Shown in pieces: positions 16,455-25,441 of a stretch of DNA of 64,000 bases. A model generated the notes under the pieces. It was not told the DNA's origin and searched no databases. It saw only the letters and a program-made list of their open reading frames with translations. The stretch lies in contig OW818693.1 of assembly GCA_942493335.1 (NCBI GenBank), forward strand, positions 310,001-374,000, given 5' to 3'. The position numbers and the translations under genes were made by a program. This stretch comes from JAEWSN01 sp942493335 (GTDB lineage: Bacteria > Bacillota > Clostridia > DSM-8532). Within the stretch, counting starts at the first letter, position 1, and each line of letters opens with the position of its first letter.

Positions 16455-17809
16455 TCCAACGGGTTTTCCATGATGCCAAGAAACAACGGTGTATTATGCT
16501 CCGTTTCCAGAATGGCGTACAGGAAGGGACGATCGAATACCAGCGTCTGAGGTTTCTCCTCCACAGCGGCCGAACCGGACTCAATGGTTGTGACAGCCGC
16601 AGCTTCCGTTCCCTCCTCATCGACACGACAGTATGTTTTTTGGATGACTTTTGACAGATAACCATTGCCCTTTGAAGAGGTTCCTGCATTCCGCAATTCA
16701 GCCGAAGAAGGATCAAAGATGGCGTTCATGCCGAGTGATTGCAGAAGCGGGATCAATCCGATTTTATCCTTGACTTCGAATTTGGGCATTTCCAGATTGA
16801 TTTTCATCGTGGATTTGGATTGAACCCACTCGGATAGGGATTCAGCAGTCATTGCATCAATGAGTTTGCGCGGCGTAACGTTTTTATCCGGGAGTACCGC
16901 CAGAAAAGTGAATCGCAAATCCGTATAGGGGAGAAGGATGCCTGAGCAGTCACGCCCTTTGAAGACATCCAGGTCCTGTGAATCCCGCATGAAGGGAGCC
17001 TGGACGTAGCCGTCAGGCGTATAAAAGACCGACGGGGTTGATCCGACGGGGAAAGGAAATGCCCACTTTCCGCGAAACCAGACTGCATTGGCGAGGATCA
17101 TGTCAACTGTGGGGTCTATGCTGTCGATGACTTCGGGAATCCGACCGCCTGTCTTTTCCTTGATCCAGCCATTGATGACATCCGGGGTATCGGGATTTGA
17201 AAGATCGATGGACCGGACATCGGCATGAAAGTGGGTAACGGACTTCTGAAGGAATTCTTTTTCCATCTTGAAACTGCTGTCGGCCCATATGGAATTTGCG
17301 ATGGACCAATCTGCTGTACGATCTGCCAGGATCCCTTTGGGAAAGGCACCGGATGAAGGTTTCAACACATCCAGCATGGCCTGGATGCCAAGATTCCGCT
17401 CATCCACCGAAACTGCTTCGGCTTGAAAGGCCGCATCCATTTCCGCACCGGTTTTCCCGGTCGCGCCATTCCGGACCATTCCCAGCGCCAGATAGGCGGA
17501 AAGTGGAGACAACAGAAGATTTCCGCGCTTGTTCATGCTTGAATGCCGTTGGAACAGAGAGATGGAAAACCCATTCAAACTATCATTGAAAGCGTCTGTC
17601 CGCCGGATATCCGTCTCTTTGACCGCCAGTCGCCGGACGCCATGCGTCAGATCCTGCCCTGCCACGCTGCCACAACTGGTGAGAAGAAAGGGTAGAAGCA
17701 GAATTGATATCAGCACATAGGCTTTGGAAGCTTTCAAAGCTTGACTGCAGGTAGCTTGGCTGTGCTGCGTGCAATTCTTTGCCTTGGAACGGGATGAATT
17801 TCTACGCAT
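16451..17809 (-). CDS. Serpin (serine protease inhibitor) lipoprotein
   Basis: The 452-residue product has a signal with a lipobox (LLPFLLTSC, cysteine near residue 46), so it should be lipid-anchored outside the membrane. The rest is a full serpin fold: NSFSISLF-like first helix region (LNGFSISLFQ), LLSPLSAYLALGMVRNGA, ILANAVWFRGKW, the hinge EEGTEAAAVT before the reactive loop, and the closing strand RPFLYAILETEHNTPLFLG. The small-residue hinge is typical of inhibitory serpins. The reactive loop after it (ESGSAAVEEKPQ) gives no clear P1 residue, with Ser and Ala the candidates. Two adjacent ATGs lie at 17812 and 17809; GGAGGG gives better spacing to the second. It may protect surface glycosidases from host or community proteases. 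Confidence 0.9.
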   Translation of the reverse strand: MRRNSSRSKAKNCTQHSQATCSQALKASKAYVLISILLLPFLLTSCGSVAGQDLTHGVRRLAVKETDIRRTDAFNDSLNGFSISLFQRHSSMNKRGNLLLSPLSAYLALGMVRNGATGKTGAEMDAAFQAEAVSVDERNLGIQAMLDVLKPSSGAFPKGILADRTADWSIANSIWADSSFKMEKEFLQKSVTHFHADVRSIDLSNPDTPDVINGWIKEKTGGRIPEVIDSIDPTVDMILANAVWFRGKWAFPFPVGSTPSVFYTPDGYVQAPFMRDSQDLDVFKGRDCSGILLPYTDLRFTFLAVLPDKNVTPRKLIDAMTAESLSEWVQSKSTMKINLEMPKFEVKDKIGLIPLLQSLGMNAIFDPSSAELRNAGTSSKGNGYLSKVIQKTYCRVDEEGTEAAAVTTIESGSAAVEEKPQTLVFDRPFLYAILETEHNTPLFLGIMENPLD

Positions 17810-18018
17810 CATGACCCTCCAGCCGTAAACCAAGAGTTAGCGGTTATGAACCCGGTAATTGATTGGTATCCTATTCGAATGTCGAATGAAGATTGCATCA
17901 ATTGCCGGAGGCCCACCCATACTCCATATTTGTTGTCTGTTCTACAAAACGGATTGCAGTTCCTTTATATCACAAATGAATTGAAATGGAAAATTAATCT
18001 AAATAAAGTGCTAAACGG

Positions 18019-18058
18019 CAGAAGGGCATGTCGACCATACTGTCGACATGCCCTTCTG
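18019..18058. repeat. Perfect 17-bp inverted repeat
   Basis: CAGAAGGGCATGTCGAC (18019-18035) and its exact complement (18042-18058) surround a 6-base loop. Neither side is followed by a clear T run. It could be a weak terminator for minus-strand transcripts from the mannosidase locus or a remnant of rearrangement. It lies 26 bases past the end of the GH3-like fragment. Confidence 0.75.
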
Positions 18059-18083
18059 AAATCTTGAAAACGGATGGTCCTCT

Positions 18084-18278
18084 TCATGCTTCGGTGAAGC
18101 GAATGCTTGAATTCAATGTGCAATTCGGGATGCCCAGTCTGGAAGAAGCGATGATCGTTTTCTGGAGATCATTGGCAAGGACGGGGTCCGGATACAGATC
18201 GTGGATGAAACCGACACCGCGCGTATCCAGCGTTTCCGCAAACCGGACAGGATCAACTTTCACATCGTGGAGCGCCAT
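18084..18278 (-). pseudogene. Possible remnant of a GH3 beta-glucosidase
   Basis: A 64-codon frame on the minus strand encodes GVGFIHDLYPD, then LANDLQKTIIASSRLGIP. This resembles the N-terminal part of family 3 glycosidases, where a G-x-G-x-I segment is followed by N-x-LQ and a conserved TRLGIP before the His-Gly strand. Similarity stops after SRLGIP, and the frame ends 12 residues later. The upstream frame is closed by a stop nine codons before the ATG. No ribosome site is visible. It lies directly downstream of the mannosidase gene, so it is probably the debris of a glycosidase once in the locus. A chance match is not excluded. Confidence 0.35.
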
Positions 18279-18340
18279 GGTTGCGCATCCAGACTCCGGA
18301 CGTTGTTATCCATCCATCATTGACGTTCTCGTGCGCATCA

Positions 18341-21151
18341 TCAGGAAAGGCGAAGGCCGAATGTCATGATTTCTGCGGGGCGTGCGGGGATTCGAAACCA
18401 TCCATCAGAATCCGGTTGAATCTCTGTGCCTGTTGTTTCCAGAATGTCGGACGCGTACAGGGAGACAAATGGGAAAACAGGGCGGAAGGAGAGCATTCCC
18501 GCTTCATCCGAGAGGTGGATCCAGCGCAGGAACAAGTTTCCATTCTCCTCACTGCGTTTGCAGGCGGTCAGTTCAAATCCGACACTTTCCTGCTCCAGGA
18601 AGGAATGCCTGCAGGGCAGAGGTCCGTTGTGAAGGGGAATCTGGCAGACAAGCAGATCGGACTGGAACCGGTGTGCTTCCGCTGGTGCCATGCTCTCTGC
18701 GAGATTGCCGGAAAATGGAATGATCGACAGTTCTGATTCGCTGATGCCAAGGCATTGCGCATCCGGCGTCGGGAAATAGCCCCAATCGCCCATCTCGCCG
18801 ACCGAGCGCAGCAGGGTGATGGCCAATGTGTTCCCTTGATCCGGCAGCAACTCGTATTCGTAATTCCCTCTGTTCGCAATGGTCAGACCGACCTTGCCAT
18901 CCCCGACGGCGGTAAAAGCCTGTTGATGCTGACAGTTGGAAGGGTTTTTCCAGGAGGATGCAGGGCGGTTCGGGCGTTTGACCAGTTCGAAGACGGAATC
19001 GGCCCAGTGCGCATCGGAGACGAGATCGGTCGGGAAGAGCATGCGGACGCGATGGTCCTTCATTTGGTTGTCGAACCGGCAGAAGACGTCCAGTCTTCCG
19101 GCGTTTCGGGAGAGTGTAAGCGTGACAGTCGCAACCAATGTCATCTTCTTCTCCGAACGGCCTGCTGTCCGTTCCAGAAATGGGACCATTCCCATCTGTT
19201 CCGCTGCAAGGCGTGAATCCGCGGAAATAGGTATCTGGAGTTGATGGATGATTTGGTATTCAGCCACGAATGGCGTATCGCGGACAAGGCGAATTTCAGC
19301 GGATTTTCCGGCGGAAGTGATGGCACACATTCCGGAATCCTGCCTGTAGATGTATTCATTCCCAATGTCGCCGGTGTCCTCCAGCACGCACAAGTCCTGA
19401 TACATCATGCCCGTGTCCTTGTCAGTCAGGGTGACGGAGCCGTCCGATAGAATCCGGATATGGAGTCGATCGTTTTCCATGCAGTTCGGTTCGGGAATGA
19501 GGGAGGGGGGCGCGTTGCGCCTTATTACGGACACTTCAGGAAAAATGGTCGCGGATGCCGCAGTGGATGCTTTGCCGAAGCCATCCGTCGAACGGACCAA
19601 AAGAAAGCAACGATATCCAAGACCCGGTACACGGTCCGCTTCAAAAGTCACACAGACCTTGCGGGCCACGTGCGGCTGACGGAAACGGTCGTCAGGCAGC
19701 TCGTAGCAGAAATGGGCGCCGCTGTCCGTCGTCGTGCACGGGACTTCGGTGCCTTCTTCATCCACCAGGATCCAATGCCCGAATGGGATTTCTGACGCAT
19801 CCCGATAAGCCTTGCCCAAATCTTCGGCCGGAATCCTCAACCAGTCCACCTCCACGGAAACAAGCCCGGTTGCTGCCTTCCCGGTCGTATTCATGACCAA
19901 GACGGGATGGCAGGATGAATCGGTTCGCGCCATCGTTCCCGTACGCTGCATCCACTTTCGTACGAGGGCATCGGAGTCGATGGCCGAAGCAATCTGCCCG
20001 AGCGCTTCCCGGACGAGGGTTTCGCCGACTTCGGCGCTTTTGGCGAAACGGGTCGCCATCTCCCGGTTTACGGCATCGACACTGCAACCGCAGATGCTGT
20101 CGTGCGGATGGTTCTGCATGAGGGTCCGCCAGGCATGGCGAAGCCACCCGTTCGGATATGTACCGTACCCGAGTAGGCTGGACAGGGCAGAAAGCGGCTC
20201 TGCCTGTCGCTCCAGCAGCAACTGGACGTAATGGTTCCGTCGCTTCAGGGAGGCATGGGTGGAACAGGTATTGACGAGGGTGAACCAGCCATCTGTGTCC
20301 TGACTTGTCAGTTCTCCGCGAATGACTGACCAGTCCGGTCTCTCCGCAGCAAGAACGGTTTTTGCATATTCCTGTGGCACCGTGTGGCGAAACGTCACAT
20401 CCGGGAACAACTCCCGCGCGATTCGCAATGCTTCCGGCAGATTTTTCTGCAATGGCTGGTGATCGCAGCCATTCATGAACAGCAGGTGCGGGGTGGAGGC
20501 GTATTGTCCGGCATCCCGCAGTTTGGCAAGCCACCATGCTTGCGCCATTTCCGGCTCCGAAGGGATCTCCATGCCGTTGTTGTACCAGTTGGCGAAGAAG
20601 ATGCCCGGCATTCTGCTTCCATCGGGCGACTCCCAATAGAGCTCTGACCAGGGGGATTCATATTGTCCGGAAGTTTCGCCTTTCATGCATCCCGTGGCGC
20701 GGATGCCGCGCCCGAACAGAATGGCTTCCATGCCAGCCTGCCGCATCAACTGGGGCATCTGACCCGCATTGCCGAATGCATCCGGGAAATAACCGATTTT
20801 ACTGCAGTCGCCAAATTCCTTTGCGATGCGCATACCCGTCTGAAGGTTACGGATGGTGGCTTCCCCGCTGACCAGAAATTCATCCTGCAGAATATACCAG
20901 GGGCCGACTACGAGACGGCCTTCCCGGATGTGGCGTACGATTTCCTCTCTCCGTTCTGGGCGGACTTCAAGATAATCTTCCAGCGGGATGGTCTGACCGT
21001 CGAGAAAGAAGGCGGAAAAGCCGCGCTCTGCTTTAAACGCGTCAAGCAGGTCGTCCATCAGGCGGACCAGTCTGAATCGATGCTGTTCAAAGGGCATGTA
21101 CCATTCGCGGTCCCAATGGGTGTGCGAAACGATGTGGGCGGTCGTTGGCAT
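18341..21151 (-). CDS. Alpha-mannosidase, glycoside hydrolase family 38
   Basis: This 936-residue enzyme starts with the GH38 signature HIVSHTHWDREWY, whose His and Asp bind zinc. The nucleophile region FPDAFGNAGQMPQLMRQAG lies near residue 120, and NGCDHQPL near 225 supplies another zinc ligand. The C-terminal half is the beta-rich domain of the family (FCRFDNQMKDHRVRMLFPTD). There is no signal peptide, so it acts in the cytoplasm on imported alpha-mannosides. The frame is open further upstream, but AAGGAGG 8 bases before the ATG at 21151, with the conserved N-terminus right after it, fixes the start. It is the last gene of the import operon and is separated from the binding protein by a terminator-like hairpin. 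Confidence 0.92.
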   Translation of the reverse strand: MPTTAHIVSHTHWDREWYMPFEQHRFRLVRLMDDLLDAFKAERGFSAFFLDGQTIPLEDYLEVRPERREEIVRHIREGRLVVGPWYILQDEFLVSGEATIRNLQTGMRIAKEFGDCSKIGYFPDAFGNAGQMPQLMRQAGMEAILFGRGIRATGCMKGETSGQYESPWSELYWESPDGSRMPGIFFANWYNNGMEIPSEPEMAQAWWLAKLRDAGQYASTPHLLFMNGCDHQPLQKNLPEALRIARELFPDVTFRHTVPQEYAKTVLAAERPDWSVIRGELTSQDTDGWFTLVNTCSTHASLKRRNHYVQLLLERQAEPLSALSSLLGYGTYPNGWLRHAWRTLMQNHPHDSICGCSVDAVNREMATRFAKSAEVGETLVREALGQIASAIDSDALVRKWMQRTGTMARTDSSCHPVLVMNTTGKAATGLVSVEVDWLRIPAEDLGKAYRDASEIPFGHWILVDEEGTEVPCTTTDSGAHFCYELPDDRFRQPHVARKVCVTFEADRVPGLGYRCFLLVRSTDGFGKASTAASATIFPEVSVIRRNAPPSLIPEPNCMENDRLHIRILSDGSVTLTDKDTGMMYQDLCVLEDTGDIGNEYIYRQDSGMCAITSAGKSAEIRLVRDTPFVAEYQIIHQLQIPISADSRLAAEQMGMVPFLERTAGRSEKKMTLVATVTLTLSRNAGRLDVFCRFDNQMKDHRVRMLFPTDLVSDAHWADSVFELVKRPNRPASSWKNPSNCQHQQAFTAVGDGKVGLTIANRGNYEYELLPDQGNTLAITLLRSVGEMGDWGYFPTPDAQCLGISESELSIIPFSGNLAESMAPAEAHRFQSDLLVCQIPLHNGPLPCRHSFLEQESVGFELTACKRSEENGNLFLRWIHLSDEAGMLSFRPVFPFVSLYASDILETTGTEIQPDSDGWFRIPARPAEIMTFGLRLS

Positions 21152-21283
21152 GACGGGTGCCTCCTTCATGAGATGCGCCTGATAGGGTTTCCTCCGTATA
21201 TTGTCTGTCATAAGCGTCTTTTTGGGAAGGCTCATGGAACAAGGACGGATGTGCAGGTTTTGTCAGGGAACTTCCTGTAATGG

Positions 21284-21318
21284 AAAACCGGCAGGGAATC
21301 CGAAGACTCCCTGCCGGT
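21284..21318 (-). terminator. Terminator/attenuator between binding protein and mannosidase genes
   Basis: On the minus strand ACCGGCAGGGA and TCCCTGCCGGT form a perfect 11-bp stem with a 10-base loop, followed by TTTT. It would end most transcripts after the binding protein gene and let a fraction continue into the mannosidase gene. Confidence 0.7.
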
Positions 21319-21418
21319 CTGTGCCGGAAGGATTGCTTCCTTGCGACTGGAATGCACTGGCCTGAATCGGAAGAATTGCGCTCCGGCAGCATGGAATGAG
21401 TGGTTTATACCGGAAGAA

Positions 21419-22999
21419 TCACTTCTTGGTGGCCAGGAATGCATCGACCTGCGCTTGCAATTCGGCAGTGATCTTGTCCGCGCCTGCGGTCTTCTGGCTT
21501 GCGATCAGATCGTTGACGGCCTTCTCGGCATCACCGGCGAGACCGACGTTGATCATCTTGTTGGCATCGCCATAAATCTGATCACGCTGGGACACTTCGG
21601 TCTTCACATTGGTCACGTCGAAATTGAAGCCGTCCAGCGGGCTGACGATGTTGCTCGGCATGGACTTCACGAATTCGGCTTCCTTGACCCAGAAATCCTT
21701 GGAATACATGGCGTCGGGGCGCATGAACTGCGGCTTCCAGAGGGCCCAGCGTCCGCCCCAGTCCATGTAGGTGGAGTTGGCGGAAGTCATGCCTTCGGGA
21801 TAGACAGCTTCTTCGCCGTTGAGCTTGTAGGTGGTGTCGAGAATGCCGTAATGGACCATGTCATACATTTCGCGGTCCGTTTCCAGCAGGTTCATGAACA
21901 TGAGGGCGCGATCCGGGTTTTCGGATGTGCGCGGGATGGCGACCAGATTGGACAGGGGGGAACGGTTGATCTGCTTGTTGGCGGCGTACAGGACGTTGGA
22001 ATCCCAGTAGGCGCCTTTGTCGGCCCAGCCGCGGTTCGAGTTCGCAAACTCATGGGTGCCCCATTTGGAGATGAGGAGGCCCTGGTCGATGAGTTGGTTG
22101 TGATCGGTCTTGTCGGTCAGGACATCCTTCCAGATGAGGCCGTCGTCCTGCCATTTCTTGGCCTGGAGGGCCATTTCCTTGAAGGCGGCGGTCTGTTCGA
22201 TCGGGACGACGGTGCATTTCGCATCGTTGAGGTCGATGACGTAGCTGTGGGCAAGCTGGGCCATGCTGTACTTGGCCAGCCAACCTTCCACGCCCGCGTT
22301 CTCAATGATCTTCTTGTCCGGGAAGGCGGCTTTCAACTGGCGTGCGATGGTGTCGACATCCTCGACCGTCTTCACGGAAGCGGGATCGATGGTCAGACCT
22401 GCGGCCTTGACCAGGTCTCCGCGCCACTGGTAGAACGGACGGAACGTCATGGACATCGTCCAGGGCAGGGAAACGATGTGTCCCTTGCTCTTGGCGGATT
22501 CCAGCACACCGGCCGCCTGATAGGAGGCATACAGGTCCGGAGCGTTTTTAGGAAGCAGCTCGTCAAGGTTCATATAGGCATCCTTGGCGATCATCTGATA
22601 GTAGCTGGTCCAGTCGGAATCGAAGTTCAGGTCCCATTTGTCACCGCTGGCGGCCTTTACCAGCATTTTCTGGGTGTAGTCTGTGCCGGCGATGAACTGG
22701 ACGTCGAACGTCGCGTTGAGTTTGTCCTTGTACTTCTCGCTGATGGCGGCCCATACCTTGTCGGTGTCTGCCTTCTTGCCGTCGAAGAAGTAGAAGTGCA
22801 GCGTGACGGGCTTCAGCCCTTCGGCCGAGGGGGCTGCCTCGGAGGCGGCGGCTGTTTCCGAGGAGGCTGCGGTCGCTTCAGGCTTTGCGGAATCCGAGGA
22901 GCCTGCGGTCGTGCCGGCGCTGCCGCAGCCGGCAAAGGCTGTGCAGGTCACAAGCAGGGCGAGCAAAAGTGCGGTGAGGTTGCGGGTCTTCTTTTTCAT
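21419..22999 (-). CDS. Sugar ABC transporter solute-binding lipoprotein (LplA type, DUF3502)
   Basis: The 526-residue protein has a lipoprotein signal (MKKKTRNLTALLLALLVTCT, lipobox AFAGC, cysteine near 25) and an Ala/Ser/Glu-rich linker to about residue 60. A large type-1 binding protein fold follows. The C-terminal part (PLDGFNFDVTNVKTE ... AELQAQVDAFLA) matches the DUF3502 ending of LplA/YtcQ-type binding proteins. These serve complex oligosaccharides together with LplB/LplC permeases, which are encoded next. GGAGTGAAGAC precedes the ATG. The ATPase subunit is missing from the locus, as is usual for this class, which shares an MsmX-like ATPase. Mannose-containing glycans are the likely cargo because of the adjacent GH38 gene. 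Confidence 0.9.
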   Translation of the reverse strand: MKKKTRNLTALLLALLVTCTAFAGCGSAGTTAGSSDSAKPEATAASSETAAASEAAPSAEGLKPVTLHFYFFDGKKADTDKVWAAISEKYKDKLNATFDVQFIAGTDYTQKMLVKAASGDKWDLNFDSDWTSYYQMIAKDAYMNLDELLPKNAPDLYASYQAAGVLESAKSKGHIVSLPWTMSMTFRPFYQWRGDLVKAAGLTIDPASVKTVEDVDTIARQLKAAFPDKKIIENAGVEGWLAKYSMAQLAHSYVIDLNDAKCTVVPIEQTAAFKEMALQAKKWQDDGLIWKDVLTDKTDHNQLIDQGLLISKWGTHEFANSNRGWADKGAYWDSNVLYAANKQINRSPLSNLVAIPRTSENPDRALMFMNLLETDREMYDMVHYGILDTTYKLNGEEAVYPEGMTSANSTYMDWGGRWALWKPQFMRPDAMYSKDFWVKEAEFVKSMPSNIVSPLDGFNFDVTNVKTEVSQRDQIYGDANKMINVGLAGDAEKAVNDLIASQKTAGADKITAELQAQVDAFLATKK

Positions 23000-23131
23000 G
23001 TCTTCACTCCTTTTCCATGCGTTGGTTGAATGTCATGCTCAGGGGTGTGTTTATTGAAGGGGGTACGTGCCGCGCGTTGCACGGTCCCCGGACAACCGGA
23101 GCGGAAGCAGGATCATCCTGAAGGCGTTGGG

Positions 23132-24013
23132 TCAACCCTTGACGGCGCCGATCATGATACCCTTGACGAAGTAACGTTGCACCAATGGATACAGCAGGAT
23201 GATGGGGCCGGTTGTCACGATGACAAGGGCCATTCGGATTCCGTCGCTCGGGATGCTGGCCATGAGTTGCTGTATTTGCGGGGAGGATTCCATGGACTGC
23301 AGGAACTGGATGTTCGAGATGATGTTTCGCAGCAGCATCTGCAGGGGCTGCAATTCGGAACGCTCCACCAGCATGAGACCGAGCCACCAGTCATTCCAGT
23401 AGCCGAGTGCCGTGAAGAGAATGACGGTCGCAAGGACGGGCGTTGCCAGCCGAAGATAGATCTTGTAATACACGATGAAGTCCCCGGCACCGTCCAGCTT
23501 GGCCGATTCATACATTTCCTCCGGGATGGAGGAGAAGTAATTGCGGATGAGGAAGATGTTCCAGGCGCCGACCAACGAGGGAATGATCAGGGCCAGAATC
23601 GTGTTCTGGAGGTGCAGGTAGCGTGTGCAGACGATGTACCACGGGACCATTCCGCCATTGAAAAGCATCGTCACCAGTACATACAGATTGATGAAGGAAC
23701 GCCCGGCTACGTTTTTTCGCGACAGGACAAACGCCATCATGCTATTGACAAAAAGGGAGGCGATGGTGCCGAAGATGGTCACGAACACAGTGACCTTGTA
23801 CCCGTCCAGAATGGCCTTTTTGTTGACGAACAGGGCTTCATAGGCGGCTGTAGTAAAATTCCTCGGGATGAGGGAGAAGCCATATTTGACGGCATCCGCC
23901 TGGGTCGTGAACGAACCGCTGACGACCATCAGGAAGGGATACAGGCAGATAAAGGCGAAAAGGCCCACAAAGAAGTAGTTCAGGGCAATGCCGGGTGTCA
24001 GTTTCTCTTTCAT
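23132..24013 (-). CDS. Carbohydrate ABC transporter permease, LplC/MalG type
   Basis: A 293-residue membrane protein with six predicted helices. The cytoplasmic EAA loop reads YESAKLDGAGDFIVYYKIYL, the contact point for the ATPase, and the first helix is YFFVGLFAFICLYPF. The C-terminus PLVQRYFVKGIMIGAVKG is the standard end of this permease group. GGAGG sits 7 bases before the ATG at 24013, so the longer frame from 24055 is not used. The gene follows the other permease by 50 bases. Confidence 0.92.
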   Translation of the reverse strand: MKEKLTPGIALNYFFVGLFAFICLYPFLMVVSGSFTTQADAVKYGFSLIPRNFTTAAYEALFVNKKAILDGYKVTVFVTIFGTIASLFVNSMMAFVLSRKNVAGRSFINLYVLVTMLFNGGMVPWYIVCTRYLHLQNTILALIIPSLVGAWNIFLIRNYFSSIPEEMYESAKLDGAGDFIVYYKIYLRLATPVLATVILFTALGYWNDWWLGLMLVERSELQPLQMLLRNIISNIQFLQSMESSPQIQQLMASIPSDGIRMALVIVTTGPIILLYPLVQRYFVKGIMIGAVKG

Positions 24014-24063
24014 CTTCAGTCCTCCGGATTTCATAATGGAAAGGGCATGGCGCATGTCCGGTT

Positions 24064-25038
24064 TCAGAAGAGGGCGGAGCTCTCTTCGAACTTCTTCGCA
24101 AACTTGTTGCAGATCAGGACAAGGATGAAGGAGACGACGGACTGGAAGAAGCCGGTCGCGGATGAAATGCCGATGTCGCCTGTCTGCCTGAGGGTTCGGA
24201 AGATGAAGGTATCGATGACGTCCGTTGTCTTGTACAGGGACGGCATGTCTCCGGTCACATTGTAGAAGAGGCCGAAATCCGCGTTCATGATGCGGCCGAC
24301 GGCAAGAATGGTGAGAATGATGACTGTCGGACGGAGCAAGGGAAGACTGATGTACCAGATTTGCTGCTGTCGGTTGGCGCCATCGATCTTGGCGGATTCG
24401 TAGTAGGCCGGATCGATCCCGCTGATGGTTGCCAGATAGACGACAGCACTATATCCGGCGCCTTTCCAGATGTTCACCAGCAGAAGAATGGCCGGCCAGT
24501 GTTTGGCTTCCATGTAAAAGGCGACCTTTTCTCCACCGAAAAAAGCGATCAGATGATTGATGGTGCCGGTTTCATAGTTGAACAGTCCGGCTACGAAGAT
24601 ACCGACGACGACCGTGGAAATGAAATAAGGGAGAAAGCTGATGGACTGGGTGACTTTTTTATAGGTGACATTCGATACTTCATTGAACGCAAGGGCAAGA
24701 CCCAAGGCGAATACGGTGCCGACCACAATGAACATGGCATTCAGGAGCAGGGTGTTGCGGATGGCCGAGAAAGCTGCCGGGTTGTTTTTGAACAGGATTT
24801 CGAAATTCCGGAAAACAGGATGCATCCAGGGACTTCCGTAAATGCCCTTTGCAAAGTCGTACTCCTTGAATGCGATGAGCAGACCCCCCATCGGCAGATA
24901 AGCAAACAGGAAGAGAAGGACGGATGCGGGGAGCGCCATCGCATAGCATTGCCAGTCGCGGCGAATGGACTTGAAAAGCCGTTTCCCCCTTGATGTCTCT
25001 TTGGGTCGTGACAGGATGGTATCGGCGGCGTTTTCCAT
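24064..25038 (-). CDS. Carbohydrate ABC transporter permease, LplB/MalF type
   Basis: A 324-residue protein with six helices and the EAA-loop motif YYESAKIDGANRQQQIWYIS. The opening FLFAYLPMGGLLIAFKEYDF is characteristic of LplB-type permeases. GGGGGAAACGAAG precedes the ATG at 25038. It is the first gene of the operon and lies divergent from the regulator, with an AT-rich control region between them. With the LplC-type subunit it should form the membrane channel for oligosaccharide import. Confidence 0.92.
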   Translation of the reverse strand: MENAADTILSRPKETSRGKRLFKSIRRDWQCYAMALPASVLLFLFAYLPMGGLLIAFKEYDFAKGIYGSPWMHPVFRNFEILFKNNPAAFSAIRNTLLLNAMFIVVGTVFALGLALAFNEVSNVTYKKVTQSISFLPYFISTVVVGIFVAGLFNYETGTINHLIAFFGGEKVAFYMEAKHWPAILLLVNIWKGAGYSAVVYLATISGIDPAYYESAKIDGANRQQQIWYISLPLLRPTVIILTILAVGRIMNADFGLFYNVTGDMPSLYKTTDVIDTFIFRTLRQTGDIGISSATGFFQSVVSFILVLICNKFAKKFEESSALF

Positions 25039-25059
25039 GCTTCGTTTCCCCCATGTCAA

Positions 25060-25441
25060 TCATTTGAATGCTGTTTTTGGTATATCAAATTATAAAAACA
25101 TGTGGAGGCGACTGTCAACAGGATTTCTGACAATATATGGGCATCCGTTCTTGAAAAACGAACTGAATATGTGCTGAAAACGTTTGTATGAGAAGATTAT
25201 AGTGTGAACAAGATGCATATAACTGCATGAATAAGCAGATGAAATCACGAATAATCAGAATGAAAATGATTTGAATTAATATGTCAAAACGAAATTCTGG
25301 ATTCTATTCACAAATAAAGATATATCAAATGGTTGACGGCAATCGAAATATGTCCTATCCTGTTTGCAGGGTCTGTCCTTCCCGGACTTCGCCGGGGAAC
25401 ACGACAGGAACGCAGGATGGCGAATCAGGAGGCGCAGATAC
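25060..25441. promoter_or_regulatory. Divergent control region of the mannoside locus
   Basis: This 380-base AT-rich region separates the permease operon and its regulator. The 10-base sequence TATATCAAAT occurs twice (25081-25090 and 25321-25330). The first copy lies in a near palindrome, TTTGGTATATCAAA (25077-25090), close to the permease start codon. On the plus strand TTGACG (25333-25338), a 17-base spacer and TATCCT (25356-25361) form a reasonable promoter for the regulator, directly beside the second copy. The repeats are candidate operators; no other gene is visible here. Confidence 0.5.

Noticed and set aside
21341..23029. 562-codon plus-strand frame opposite the solute-binding protein
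   Set aside because: The minus-strand frame has a lipobox, ribosome site and family match; the plus-strand frame is a composition shadow.
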